DNA of 64,000 nt. Source: Treponema_C sp050937815 (GTDB lineage: Bacteria > Spirochaetota > Spirochaetia > Treponematales > Treponemataceae). The DNA lies in NCBI RefSeq assembly GCF_050937815.1, contig NZ_JACDIJ010000001.1, forward strand, positions 558,001 to 622,000, given 5' to 3'. Below the pieces are notes generated by a model, which did no database searches, was not told the DNA's origin, and saw only the letters and a program-made list of their open reading frames with translations. Position numbers and translations under genes: made by a program. Positions 53,935-62,496 of the stretch are shown one piece after another. The first letter of the stretch is position 1, and each line of letters starts with the position of its first letter.

Positions 53935-55072
53935 TTGGGCTGCAAGCGCGCCGCAAAACCCCGAAATAGCCGCCGAAGCTTTGGACATTGCGCAAAAATA
54001 CGCGGCAAATCCTTCGAGCGTACACAAGGCGGGCATTGAAGCGCGCAAAAAACTCGAAGAAGCGCGAAAACGCTGCGCCGATGTTTTAAACGTAAAGCCC
54101 GAATGCCTCGTTTTTACATCGGGCGGCACCGAATCGAACCATATTCCCCTCCTTTCTTTACTGCAAAAGCCGATTAAGGGCAGCATTGTTATAAGCGCGA
54201 TAGAACACGCCGCCGTCCGCGAACAGGCCCTTGCATTACGGCACTGCGGAAGGCGCGTTATCACCGCCGACTGCGGCAAAGACGGCATTGTAAGCGCCGA
54301 TGAGGTTTTAAAAAAATGCGAGGGCGATACCGAAATGGTGTGCATTATGGCCGTCAACAACGAAACGGGGGCAATACAGCCCGTATATGAAATTGCCGAT
54401 GCTCTTGCCTCGCTCAAGGGAAGACGGCCTAAGCTGCACGTGGATGCTGTACAAGCCGCAGGAAAGATTCCCTTTGATTTTTCCTATACGGGTATAGACA
54501 GCGCCGCCGTCAGCGCTCATAAAATATACGGCTGTCGCGGCATAGGCCTTTTATACACGGCTTCGCGGACTGAAAGCTTTTTAAAAGGCGGCGGCCAGGA
54601 AGGCGGTATGCGAAGCGGAACCGAAAACCTGTTCGGCATATGGAGCCTTATGCGCTGCCTTGAAACCTGTGCCGAAAAAACCGCATGCACGGCAGCCCTC
54701 GAAGCGCAAAAAGAAAAAACCGCCTTTTTTATCGGCGCTTTACAAAAAATTCCGGGCTGCACCATTATACCCGAAGCGCGCGCCGCTTTTCCCGACTTAT
54801 ATTCGCCCTGGATTGTGCAGGCAAGCTTTAAGGGTATTCCGGGAGAAGTTGCCGTACGCGCGTTAAGCGAACGGGGCTTTTATATTTCAACCGGTTCGGC
54901 ATGTTCGGCACGCAAAAACAAACGTCCCGTTTTAAGCGCAATGAAAATCGACGAAGAAACCGCGCGCAATTCCGTGCGCTTTTCGTTCGGTTCCATGCAA
55001 ACGCATAAAGACATCGAAGCGCTTATAGAAGCGGTACGGGAAGTAAACGCCTTATTCGGCCAAAAGATTTAG
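53909..55072 (+). CDS. nifS: Cysteine desulfurase (NifS/IscS family)
   Basis: 387 residues from ATG 53909, within the aroB 3' end (26-base overlap); AGAGAAG lies upstream. PLP enzyme that passes sulfur from cysteine to Fe-S cluster assembly or tRNA thiolation. YFDWAASAPQNP at the start, the aldimine Lys in SAVSAHKIYGCRGIGLLY near 203 and the catalytic Cys in STGSACSARKNKRP near 328. The short loop around that Cys fits group I enzymes. Ends convergent with the ABC ATPase, overlapping it by 21 bases. Confidence 0.92.
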   Translation: MNISAQYFDWAASAPQNPEIAAEALDIAQKYAANPSSVHKAGIEARKKLEEARKRCADVLNVKPECLVFTSGGTESNHIPLLSLLQKPIKGSIVISAIEHAAVREQALALRHCGRRVITADCGKDGIVSADEVLKKCEGDTEMVCIMAVNNETGAIQPVYEIADALASLKGRRPKLHVDAVQAAGKIPFDFSYTGIDSAAVSAHKIYGCRGIGLLYTASRTESFLKGGGQEGGMRSGTENLFGIWSLMRCLETCAEKTACTAALEAQKEKTAFFIGALQKIPGCTIIPEARAAFPDLYSPWIVQASFKGIPGEVAVRALSERGFYISTGSACSARKNKRPVLSAMKIDEETARNSVRFSFGSMQTHKDIEALIEAVREVNALFGQKI

Positions 55073-55864
55073 GATTTTTTCTTCAAGAGCCGCTTTTTCG
55101 GGGCCGAGACGGATATAGGCGTTTTTTACCGCCTCCGCACCCGATTCCCTTGCAAAATCGGCCGTACCGCAAACCGCCGGCTCGCTTTCAGCCCGATTAA
55201 AAAGTATGCTTTCGTTTTTTTCGTCAAGGACTGCCGAAAGCGGGCTTCCGCGCAGGACAACGATACGTCGGGCGAGGCAGAGGGCTTCCCGGATATCATG
55301 GGTTACCGAAACAACGGTACGTTTTTCTTCCCGGCACAATTTTGCAAACAGGGCCATAAGGCGGAATTTTATATGCAAATCCAAAGACTGAAAGGCTTCG
55401 TCCATCAGCAAAATGCGCGAAGGATAGGCAAATGCGCGCGCCAAAGACACCCGCTGTTTTTCGCCTCCCGAAAGCTCGTCCGGAAAAGCATGTAATTTAT
55501 CCTGCAAACCGCATTTTTCAAGATAGGTACGGGCGCGCTTTTTCGCTTCAAGAGGAGAAAACAAAGATACAAGGGGGAAAAAAACGTTTTGAAACACGGT
55601 CGAGCTTTTAATCAAACGGTCTTCCTGAAATACATAGGAAATAAGAGCTTTTTCCGCGCAGGATTCGCCTCGCGTACAAAACGAAACGCTTTTATCGGCG
55701 GTTTGCAATAAGCCCGCTATCAAATCGAATAAACTTGTTTTTCCCGCCCCGGAAGGCGCAATCAGGGCGGTAATCGTTTCGGCTTCAAAATCAAGAGAAA
55801 AATCTTTAAAGAGGCTTTTTCCGCCGCGCTCAAGCGTCAAATGTTTTATCCGAATGTCCGTCAT
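55052..55864 (-). CDS. ABC importer ATPase, NitT/TauT (SsuB) type
   Basis: 270 residues. Walker A IAPSGAGKTSLFDLI near 38, signature LSGGEKQRVSLARAF near 130, Walker B ILLMDEAFQSLD and H-loop VTHDIREAL. Powers the adjoining permease. It overlaps that gene by four bases. Third gene of the operon. The 3' end overlaps nifS on the other strand. Confidence 0.9.
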   Translation of the reverse strand: MTDIRIKHLTLERGGKSLFKDFSLDFEAETITALIAPSGAGKTSLFDLIAGLLQTADKSVSFCTRGESCAEKALISYVFQEDRLIKSSTVFQNVFFPLVSLFSPLEAKKRARTYLEKCGLQDKLHAFPDELSGGEKQRVSLARAFAYPSRILLMDEAFQSLDLHIKFRLMALFAKLCREEKRTVVSVTHDIREALCLARRIVVLRGSPLSAVLDEKNESILFNRAESEPAVCGTADFARESGAEAVKNAYIRLGPEKAALEEKILNLLAE

Positions 55865-56631
55865 CGTTTTTTCCGCCGATTAAAAATAAAGCCCAAAGCG
55901 CGCTCGCACAGATAACTCAATACGATAATTGCAATCGTATAGGCAAACACATCCGCCGTTTCTATGTGAGTTTTGGCGGTTTGCATAGCCGTCCCGATTC
56001 CTTTTTTGGGAAGACAAATCACTTCGGCGGCGGCAACCACCTTCCAGCTCAGTGAAAAAGCCGTCAACGCGCCCGATAAAAAATACGGAAGTACCGACGG
56101 CACATAAATATAGCGGATTTTTTGTATAACAGTAAAGCCGTAAATGCGCGCCATGGCAAGAATTTTTTGATCCGTTTCGCGTATGCCCGAAGCGCAGGAA
56201 GCGCTCATAATCGGCAGCGTCATAAGCAAGCCGATAAAAACGGGCACCGTATCGGTCGAAAACCAAAACACCGCAAGCAAAATAAAGGACACAACGGGAG
56301 ACGCTTTTATAATCCCCATCGGAAAGCCGATAAAATCTCTAAAACGGGGAAAAAGGCCTGCAAGGGTGCCTAATACAATCGATAAAACAAGGGAAATAAA
56401 AAACGAATACACACTGCGGAAAGCCGTAGCACCCGCATGCTGCCAAAAGCGCGGATCGGTAATGAGAACTCCAATGCGCCGAAAAACTTCGGAAGGGGAA
56501 GGAAGCACCAGGGTAAGTCCTAAACGCAGGCTTTGCACCTGCCAAATAAAAACAAGAACGGCTGCCGGCAAAACCGCCGAAATAAAAATCCCGTTAAGCG
56601 TCTCCAAAACACCCGATTTTTGTACAGTCAT
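55861..56631 (-). CDS. ABC importer permease, NitT/TauT (SsuC) type
   Basis: 256 residues with about six membrane helices. The cytoplasmic EAA-like loop is visible as ILAMARIYGFTVIQKIRYIYVPSVLPYFLSGALTAFSLSW near 165-205. Related permeases serve aliphatic sulfonates, taurine, nitrate, bicarbonate or thiamine precursors; the substrate here is not decidable. It starts 21 bases after the binding-protein stop. Confidence 0.9.
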   Translation of the reverse strand: MTVQKSGVLETLNGIFISAVLPAAVLVFIWQVQSLRLGLTLVLPSPSEVFRRIGVLITDPRFWQHAGATAFRSVYSFFISLVLSIVLGTLAGLFPRFRDFIGFPMGIIKASPVVSFILLAVFWFSTDTVPVFIGLLMTLPIMSASCASGIRETDQKILAMARIYGFTVIQKIRYIYVPSVLPYFLSGALTAFSLSWKVVAAAEVICLPKKGIGTAMQTAKTHIETADVFAYTIAIIVLSYLCERALGFIFNRRKKR

Positions 56632-56652
56632 GCCGGCAAGTATAGCAAAGAA

Positions 56653-57735
56653 TTATTTTAAATAAAAGCCGTCGTCGGGGAGTTTTCCTCCGATGGATTC
56701 GGGTGCGAATTCCGCAAACACGGACAAAAGGCGCTCTACGTTTTGCCTGCTTTCCCGGGCGCTTTGCCATACAAAGGCCGAACGCGGAACCGAAGCGGCA
56801 ACAATCGGCGCTTTTAAGCCGAGCGTGTGTTTTTCAACCAAGGCGCCGGCAGCCTTCGGGTCGGCATTTACCGCCTCAACCGATTCTTTACATGCCTGCA
56901 AAAATAATTCGAGGGTTGCAGGATATTTTTCCGCAAAGGCTTTGCGCACAACCAAAGCCATAACCGGATATTCACAGCCTTCGATACCGCAGGCTTTTTC
57001 ATAGAGTTTTTGCACGTCCAAAACCCGCGCAATGGTTTTATCCTTTATCGATGCAACCGTCGAAAAAGGCTCGGGTACCAAAGCGTAATCGATTTTTCCT
57101 GCAAGGAGGGCGGGAACTATTTCGGGCGTAGGAATGGAAAAATCGATTTCAATACCGTCTGTGGTATTGAGTTCAATACCTTCCGAGCGCGCCAAATACC
57201 GAATCATATAATCGGGGGTGCCGCCCTGACCGGCAACGGTAAGTTTTTTACCCTTTAAATCGGCAAGGCTTTTTACGGATGTATCGCGGCTTATAACCGA
57301 AAGCATACCGTTACCCGTGATAGCGGCCAAAAGGACGGCCTGCTTGTTTGCGGTATACACTTTTGCCGCAACGTTTATGGGTAAGATGCCCGCATCGACT
57401 TCACCTTTCAAAAGCTTGGGCAACAGCACTTGCGGAGAAGCCGACACTTCAAAGCTTGAAGGAATGCCGTTCAAGTCGGGAGCCTTTTCAAAAAGAGGCA
57501 CCATACCGATACCGCTGGGGCCGTTTAAAACGGACATGCGTACGATTTCGGGCTTTTCGGGTTTTACCGGAACGATTGCCGCGGCATCCGAAGAAGGTGC
57601 AGCCTTTACAGGCTCGGCACTTTGCACTTGTGCAGGCTTTGCAGATTCGGTATCTTTCGTTCCCTTTGCAAAAAGCGGATTTACAACGCATAAAAGCGCA
57701 ATCACACCGACAATCAACATACGATTGAGTTTCAT
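56653..57735 (-). CDS. NMT1/SsuA-like substrate-binding protein
   Basis: 360 residues with signal peptide MKLNRMLIVGVIALLCVVNPLFA followed by the KGTKDTESAKP start common in treponemal binding proteins, then a 40-residue Ala/Pro/Lys linker. The binding domain has VRMSVLNGPSGIGMVPLFEKAP near 75, KLLKGEVDAGILPINVAAKVY and LKGKKLTVAGQGGTPDYMIRYL near 165. TAGGAGAG precedes ATG 57735. First gene of the three-gene importer operon. Confidence 0.88.
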   Translation of the reverse strand: MKLNRMLIVGVIALLCVVNPLFAKGTKDTESAKPAQVQSAEPVKAAPSSDAAAIVPVKPEKPEIVRMSVLNGPSGIGMVPLFEKAPDLNGIPSSFEVSASPQVLLPKLLKGEVDAGILPINVAAKVYTANKQAVLLAAITGNGMLSVISRDTSVKSLADLKGKKLTVAGQGGTPDYMIRYLARSEGIELNTTDGIEIDFSIPTPEIVPALLAGKIDYALVPEPFSTVASIKDKTIARVLDVQKLYEKACGIEGCEYPVMALVVRKAFAEKYPATLELFLQACKESVEAVNADPKAAGALVEKHTLGLKAPIVAASVPRSAFVWQSARESRQNVERLLSVFAEFAPESIGGKLPDDGFYLK

Positions 57736-57827
57736 TTTTCTCTCCTAAACCGCCGCAACGATAGGCCGAATGGCGTTTAATTTAAAGGCGCCAAAGGGCA
57801 TTTAAAAAGCGGTAAAATTATAAGGAA

Positions 57828-57856
57828 AGACTAACATTTTCCCGCACCGATGTCAA
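57828..57856 (-). promoter_or_regulatory. Promoter of the NitT/TauT-type importer
   Basis: Minus strand TTGACA (57851-57856), 17-base spacer, TAGTCT (57828-57833). The leader to ATG 57735 is about 85 bases and contains a weak TGGCG/CGCCA stem. I do not see a TPP or other known riboswitch in it. Confidence 0.65.
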
Positions 57857-57879
57857 GAACGGCGGAAAACTGACTTTTC

Positions 57880-57980
57880 AAAAGTACTTACTTTTCGGAA
57901 CAAACCCGTTAAAAACTTGACGGGCATCTCTATTCCGAAGGATGCGAAGAAAATCTATACCTGAGTTTTTAGAGATGTCC
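57880..57980. other. Intergenic segment with several nested inverted repeats
   Basis: Three inverted repeats without an open frame of note: GGGCATCTCTA (57922-57932) with TAGAGATGTCC (57970-57980); CCCGT (57905-57909) with ACGGG (57920-57924), which competes for the same GGG; and AAAAGTA-CT-TACTTTT (57880-57895). Together with the terminator at 57987-58012 and the promoter at 57828-57856 they fill the 304-base gap. Could be a small RNA or a regulator-binding region. Confidence 0.4.
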
Positions 57981-57986
57981 GATAAT

Positions 57987-58012
57987 AAAAAAACAAGTCA
58001 CGCAAAACTTGT
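57987..58012 (-). terminator. Intrinsic terminator of the lipoprotein-glycosyltransferase unit
   Basis: Minus strand ACAAGT-TTTGCGTG-ACTTGT followed by seven T (57987-57993), 28 bases after the glycosyltransferase stop. Confidence 0.75.
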
Positions 58013-58039
58013 CATATCGCCGTTTTTGTCGCCGTTCCC

Positions 58040-59137
58040 TTATCTTTTTCCCGACTCCTTTTCCACCCGCTTTACATAGTCTTCGCCCCAGTAGTCGCAA
58101 AGCATTGCGTAGGCTTCTTCGCGCAAAGAAGGGGTAACGCGCTCCAGATGATGCAGGTTCATCATGGCGTGATTAAGGCAGAGTTTTTCCAAGGCGAGTT
58201 TAAGCTCGGCGGCACGGGGACAGTCAAGCGGATGTTCCTGCAAATAATCAAAAATGACGGTAAAAACGGAAGCGGCGGTACAGGCTTTTTCCCAGCGCTC
58301 AAGGCTTGTGACTTCGGAGTTGGATGTGATACCTTTATCATTAGTGTAATTATACACAAAAGAATCGATGCCGTAGTACGATGGTTTTTTTAAAAGTACA
58401 AAAAAATACAAAAGCAAGTCTTCGGCCATAGTACAAAAAGTATGAGGAAGCTCGGCATACACTTCTTGTAAAAGACGGGTACGGAACAGTTTAGCGCATA
58501 AAAAACTCGAATGCTCTTTTTTGATAAGAAAATTTTCCAGGACATCTTCTCCGGAAAGAAAACCCTTATGTATCGACTGCACACTTTTTGAAAAAGCATT
58601 GAATTTTTCCGCAGCCTTTTTATCCGACGGGTCCAGCCCCGGAACAAATAAACGCATTTTACCGTGAATAATATCTGCAGCATAGGCAAGGTTTCCGCTG
58701 CCTGAAGCAAGCAGGCCTTTGTAAAAGTTCAGTAAAGCTTCGGGAGGCAGGATGTCATCGGAATCTATACAGCATACCCACTCTCCCGATGCGGCCATAG
58801 CCCCCGTTCTGCGAGCTTCGACAAGACCCAGGTTTTTGCGGTGTTCCAAAAGCGTAAGGGGAACGCCGAGGGCTTTGAATTTTTTTTTATAGGGTTTGAT
58901 GATTTTCGGTAAGGATGAACCGCCGGGACTTCCGTCATTGACGATGAGGATTTCGATGGGAAGGAACCGCAAAGAGCGCAGAGGACACAAAGAAGCTTCT
59001 TCGGTTAAAAAGAAATCCCCCTCCCGAACCGAACTTTCGTGAAGGGGCTGCTGCTCCAAGATACTGTCCAACAAGGCGGGTAAAGTGCTTTCCGTTCCGT
59101 ATACCGGAACGGAAAGACTTATAAGAGGGTTATTCAC
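58040..59137 (-). CDS. Family 2 glycosyltransferase
   Basis: 365 residues starting at GTG 59137, directly abutting the stop of the preceding gene; no ribosome-binding site, so translation is probably coupled. GT-A fold: LISLSVPVYGTESTLPALLDSIL at the N-terminus, EILIVNDGSPGG near 80 and the DxD-type metal site CIDSDDILPPE near 145. It should transfer a sugar from a nucleotide donor to a surface polysaccharide, glycolipid or protein. Acceptor unknown. No transmembrane segment. Confidence 0.9.
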   Translation of the reverse strand: MNNPLISLSVPVYGTESTLPALLDSILEQQPLHESSVREGDFFLTEEASLCPLRSLRFLPIEILIVNDGSPGGSSLPKIIKPYKKKFKALGVPLTLLEHRKNLGLVEARRTGAMAASGEWVCCIDSDDILPPEALLNFYKGLLASGSGNLAYAADIIHGKMRLFVPGLDPSDKKAAEKFNAFSKSVQSIHKGFLSGEDVLENFLIKKEHSSFLCAKLFRTRLLQEVYAELPHTFCTMAEDLLLYFFVLLKKPSYYGIDSFVYNYTNDKGITSNSEVTSLERWEKACTAASVFTVIFDYLQEHPLDCPRAAELKLALEKLCLNHAMMNLHHLERVTPSLREEAYAMLCDYWGEDYVKRVEKESGKR

Positions 59138-60709
59138 TTAATACCAAATGAAACCGCAGAGATTCCTGTACTCTAATTCTCTTGAGAATGCAGCCTCGGT
59201 AGAGATTTCGCTCAATAAGGTGCCGCTTAAACTGAAGGTAAGCACCTTGTTTCTTTGATTACCCAGTTGAATTCCTTGATTAGTATTCTCACCGTAAAAA
59301 CCGTCGTTTGCAATAACCAATTCTTTGGGCTTTACGGCAATAAAACGGTAGGGAGCATACCCCTTATCTTCCTCGGCACCGCTCCATAATTCATGAGGTT
59401 CATTCGGAAGCTCATCGGAAGCAGGTCCTAAGTCCAAAAGCCTGCCGCTTACAACAGCTTGCGAGTCGTTTCCAGCAATATGATTATCTTCATCTCCCGC
59501 CCCCACGGTTTTATAACTTACGGCATAAAGCCTTCCGTTAAGAATCTGCATAGAATGTATAAACTCTACAATGGGATTTTTATGAACTCCTCCAGAACCG
59601 CTGCTTATTTCCATGCTGTCTCCGACAGGGCTGCCGTTTTTATCATACTTTTGGACAGTAATCTTGTATTTATCACCGGTACGATTTTTTGATGCAACAA
59701 AAAGACCGTCTTTATTTGCCGCCATTGCGGAAGGTTCATTGCCGGAAGGCAAAACTATTCCGTTGCCGCTTGCAAAAGAGGTATCAGGAGCCGCAGTCTG
59801 AAATCCATTTCCCTGCCATTTAAGGCGTTTTATCTTATTACTATTATCAACATAGTATAGATACTTATAACCATCGGAAGCGGAGCTGTCTACAGCCATA
59901 CCGCTTTTAGAGTTAAGATTACTAACAGGATTATTAGTTGTATATTGCAAGTTCCCGGAATAAACACCTTCAACCTGAGGATACATACTTATCTTATTAT
60001 CATTTTTTAGAATATACAGGTTTCCGTCCAAGTCATAACAGAAAACATCTTTACAGTTGTTCGTTAATAATTGAGGCTGATTTAAAGCTTCATTTCCCCT
60101 GTCAATTTGATAGTACTCAAAGCCGGACGCATTACGCTTCCATACAATCGTCTTGGTATTCGGAGCTTTCCACTCTTTCCATTCGTTATACCATTTTGCA
60201 GGACCGGCATCCGTAAAGGTCAGGGCATTGGTGTTCATGTTAAGAACGCCGATGCGGTTGCGGTTTTTAACGATACGGACACCTGCGGGAGTATCTGCGG
60301 CATCAAAGCCGTCGTCGGCTATGTAGATATTGTCCTCGTCAAAGCCGATTACCTTTACCGCCCCGTAAAAGTTTTCGGAATAATCGTAATCTTCCAATAC
60401 ACCGTTTTCAAAGTCGGGATCATCGGCAAAACCTATTTTTACCGGGTCTTCAGCCAAATTATTTATCTTATAGCGGACAACACCGCCTAAAGAGTAGAGA
60501 GCTTTATTATTTCCGGTTATGGTTTCATTCACCGTTTTAAAAAGCACATAGGCATAACCATTGCGGATAAAAATATCGGTTACTTCCGACTCTTTACAGT
60601 CTCCGATGTTAATATGAGTTTTAATCGAAATATGGGGTTCAGTTGCGCCACCAACATTTTGGGCATAGATATTAAGAGGATCGTGAGGAGCATCCTTTCC
60701 TACCCACAC
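59138..60709 (-). CDS. C-terminal part of a broken lipoprotein, beta-propeller-like repeats
   Basis: 523 residues if begun at GTG 60709. The reading frame is open back to the TAA at 60740-60742 and in phase with the lipoprotein upstream, so this is most likely the distal part of one gene of about 785 codons cut by a nonsense codon. The sequence is full of short beta-strand units (YVLFKTVNETITGNNKALYSLGG, KVIGFDEDNIYIADDGFD, MAANKDGLFVASKNRTGDK) like NHL or six-bladed propellers. No signal peptide of its own. If translated from an internal start it would stay in the cytoplasm. Followed directly by the glycosyltransferase. Confidence 0.65.
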   Translation of the reverse strand: MWVGKDAPHDPLNIYAQNVGGATEPHISIKTHINIGDCKESEVTDIFIRNGYAYVLFKTVNETITGNNKALYSLGGVVRYKINNLAEDPVKIGFADDPDFENGVLEDYDYSENFYGAVKVIGFDEDNIYIADDGFDAADTPAGVRIVKNRNRIGVLNMNTNALTFTDAGPAKWYNEWKEWKAPNTKTIVWKRNASGFEYYQIDRGNEALNQPQLLTNNCKDVFCYDLDGNLYILKNDNKISMYPQVEGVYSGNLQYTTNNPVSNLNSKSGMAVDSSASDGYKYLYYVDNSNKIKRLKWQGNGFQTAAPDTSFASGNGIVLPSGNEPSAMAANKDGLFVASKNRTGDKYKITVQKYDKNGSPVGDSMEISSGSGGVHKNPIVEFIHSMQILNGRLYAVSYKTVGAGDEDNHIAGNDSQAVVSGRLLDLGPASDELPNEPHELWSGAEEDKGYAPYRFIAVKPKELVIANDGFYGENTNQGIQLGNQRNKVLTFSLSGTLLSEISTEAAFSRELEYRNLCGFIWY

Positions 60710-60739
60710 AACCCGATTATTATCGATTGCTGCCTGACC

Positions 60740-61498
60740 TTAAAAAAACGTGAGGCTTGTTGTTAGAGGGGAACCGTTGACCGCGTTTTCTTCTATTTCA
60801 TAAACACTACCGTTTTGATCAACAACATAAGTTATGCCTGTTGTAAAATCGTTCATAATAGTTATAGGAATAATTGCGGAAAGAGTTATAGATTCAGGAC
60901 CGTCACCCTCGCTTGTGTAGCGGTCAGTCTTATCGGAAGTCGATTTATATCCGACATACAGTCCTCCCAAGCTGTCTCGGGCAAAGATATGCCCTTCATC
61001 GGTTGATTGGGGCACAGTAATCGGTTTTCCGTCCATGTAGAGGGTTAAGTCATAATTAACGTCCCCATATGCGGAAACTGTTTTTTTCTGTGTAAACAAC
61101 AGCTTATTTAAGCCGGATATCTTTTTACTCAACTTGACGGCAACGGCATTCACACCCGGTTCAACGGTGTGCGTAACAGAGCCCGACCATATACCCGAGG
61201 GATTATAGACGGACACCTTTATGCGCACCGTATCTCCTATCGGAAGGTATAAACTGACGCTTTTCGGATCTTCCGGCTTTAACTCTTTTACCGAATAGCC
61301 GCTAAGTGCTCCTTCGGCTTCTATTTTTATGTGTGCGCTTGAAAGTATCGGAAGAGAATTCGAATCCAAGGCGCGATCAAGCGATGAAGAAGCGCCGAAA
61401 TCGATTTGTACCGCTGCAAAATCTTTTTTTATCCCGAAATTACAGGCTAAAAAAAGTATCGAATATAAACTTATACACCATACACAGAGTTTTTTCAT
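60740..61498 (-). CDS. N-terminal part of a broken lipoprotein
   Basis: 252 residues from ATG 61498 (AGAGGAGG upstream). Lipoprotein signal MKKLCVWCISLYSILFLACNFG with lipobox LFLAC. A beta-sandwich-like segment (KPEDPKSVSLYLPIGDTVRIKVSVYNPSGIWSG, then VEPGVNAVAVKLSK) leads to the start of propeller-like strands (TYVVDQNGSVYEIEEN). Ends at TAA 60740-60742 inside a run of seven T, while the frame continues unbroken into the 523-residue part. Probably surface-exposed when intact. No family name is assigned. Confidence 0.7.
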   Translation of the reverse strand: MKKLCVWCISLYSILFLACNFGIKKDFAAVQIDFGASSSLDRALDSNSLPILSSAHIKIEAEGALSGYSVKELKPEDPKSVSLYLPIGDTVRIKVSVYNPSGIWSGSVTHTVEPGVNAVAVKLSKKISGLNKLLFTQKKTVSAYGDVNYDLTLYMDGKPITVPQSTDEGHIFARDSLGGLYVGYKSTSDKTDRYTSEGDGPESITLSAIIPITIMNDFTTGITYVVDQNGSVYEIEENAVNGSPLTTSLTFF

Positions 61499-61524
61499 AG
61501 CAGCCTCCTCTAAGGAAGGGCATA

Positions 61525-61584
61525 CCCCAAAAGGGGATTCATTCCCACATGTACAGTATATACGATTTTTTTTAAAAAAAACAA
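61525..61584 (-). promoter_or_regulatory. Possible promoter with an A8/T8 spacer, and a leader hairpin
   Basis: Minus strand TTGTTT (61579-61584), 18-base spacer made mostly of T and A runs (T8 then A8) and TATACT (61555-61560). The leader has the perfect hairpin CCCC-TTTT-GGGG (61525-61536) shortly before the ribosome-binding site. Runs of this kind can vary in length and change spacing. Confidence 0.4.
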
Positions 61585-61606
61585 CGTTTCACACAACTTG
61601 CACCTC

Positions 61607-61643
61607 GGCATTCGACATTTGACATTCGGCATTCGACATTTGA
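61607..61643. repeat. Two copies of a 16-bp direct repeat, 21-bp period
   Basis: GGCATTCGACATTTGA at 61607-61622 and 61628-61643, with related words (GACATTC) between. It lies between the LRR lipoprotein stop and the next gene. No function can be assigned. Confidence 0.7.
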
Positions 61644-61654
61644 ACCTTACTCCC

Positions 61655-62458
61655 CTATATTTCCTGCGCGTCTCCCGATTCGGGTTGTTTGTACATCTTC
61701 CAGTTTTTCGCTTTCGCTCCGTTAAAGGCAGCTTGTAAAGAAGACGGAAAAGTAAAATCCGTACAATTTTCTTCACCCGCCCCGGTTGAATACAGCGTAC
61801 AACACCCCCTATACCACGTAGGACAATCCGGAAGTGCATTGAATATACTTATAAAAGCGTCTGCATCCAGCTTATTTTTCCAGCAGTCCAACCAGTACAA
61901 ACCTGAACAGCCCTGCACATTAAGCAATGTTAATTGATTATTATAGCAGAACAATCTCCACAAAGCTGAACAGCCCTGCATATTAAGCGATGTCAATCGA
62001 TTATATTGGCAGTCCAAGAAATGCAAAGCTGAACAGCCCTGCACGTTAAGCGATATCAATTGATTATCATTGCAGTACAAAGACTGCAAAGCCGAACAGC
62101 CCTGTACATTAAGCGCCGCCAATTGATTATTTTGGCAGTTCAACTGCATAATTTTACCCTTCAGCACCACCTTAGTGCCTGAAGCGTTTAAGACTATCCC
62201 ACTATTGTTCGGAATGAAAGTTTGAGTACAGCCTTCAACATTAACAGGCAAAGAGTCGGCCGTTACAACTCCAATATAAATGTTTTTTTTGTCGGGACTT
62301 AAAATCAGCGAAGCCCCGCCTTCCACATAGGGAGCGCTTATCGTTCCGGGACCGGAGGAAGCATTCTCCCCTTCCAGCATACTTTGCAAAAAGGGATTTT
62401 TACAGGAAACCGTTGTAAAAACCGCAGCTAAAACAACAAAAATCAATATTTTTTTCAT
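61655..62458 (-). CDS. Leucine-rich-repeat lipoprotein (Treponema type)
   Basis: 267 residues. Lipoprotein signal MKKILIFVVLAAVFTTVSC and then KNPFLQSMLEGENA, both nearly identical to the next lipoprotein at 62470. After an N-terminal strand region (ASLILSPDKKNIYIGVV) come four 21-residue repeats of the pattern LxCxxNxLxxLNVQGCSALxx (about 104-190), typical of T. denticola LrrA-like proteins, in which such repeats mediate attachment and coaggregation. The C-terminal 60 residues lack the repeat. GGGGAGT precedes ATG 62458. Confidence 0.85.
   Translation of the reverse strand: MKKILIFVVLAAVFTTVSCKNPFLQSMLEGENASSGPGTISAPYVEGGASLILSPDKKNIYIGVVTADSLPVNVEGCTQTFIPNNSGIVLNASGTKVVLKGKIMQLNCQNNQLAALNVQGCSALQSLYCNDNQLISLNVQGCSALHFLDCQYNRLTSLNMQGCSALWRLFCYNNQLTLLNVQGCSGLYWLDCWKNKLDADAFISIFNALPDCPTWYRGCCTLYSTGAGEENCTDFTFPSSLQAAFNGAKAKNWKMYKQPESGDAQEI
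61883..62150 (-). repeat. 63-bp tandem repeats coding for the leucine-rich repeats
   Basis: The plus-strand word gaacagccctg recurs at 61905, 61968, 62031 and 62094, exactly 63 bp apart. Units agree well over the NVQGCSAL part and vary at the exposed positions between. Confidence 0.9.
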
Positions 62459-62496
62459 AGCTTACTCCCCTAGGGGCGGCACGCCAAGCGGAAGCC
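62361..62496. repeat. 136-bp direct repeat, copy 1 (signal peptide, leader and 3' end of the preceding gene)
   Basis: Matches 63470-63605 at an offset of 1109 bp with four mismatches. It covers the lipoprotein signal codons, ribosome-binding site, and the GFRLACRP-stop end of the FGE-fold gene upstream, including the palindrome CCCCTAGGGG (62467-62476) over the stop codon. Confidence 0.9.

Noticed and set aside
57736..57835. TPP or other known riboswitch ahead of the NMT1-type binding protein
   Set aside because: None of the conserved riboswitch sequence elements I know is present; only a weak short stem is seen.
60709..60742. Frameshift or slippage in the T7 run as the cause of the split lipoprotein
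   Set aside because: The upstream and downstream frames are in the same phase, so adding or removing a T would break rather than join them. A nonsense change fits.
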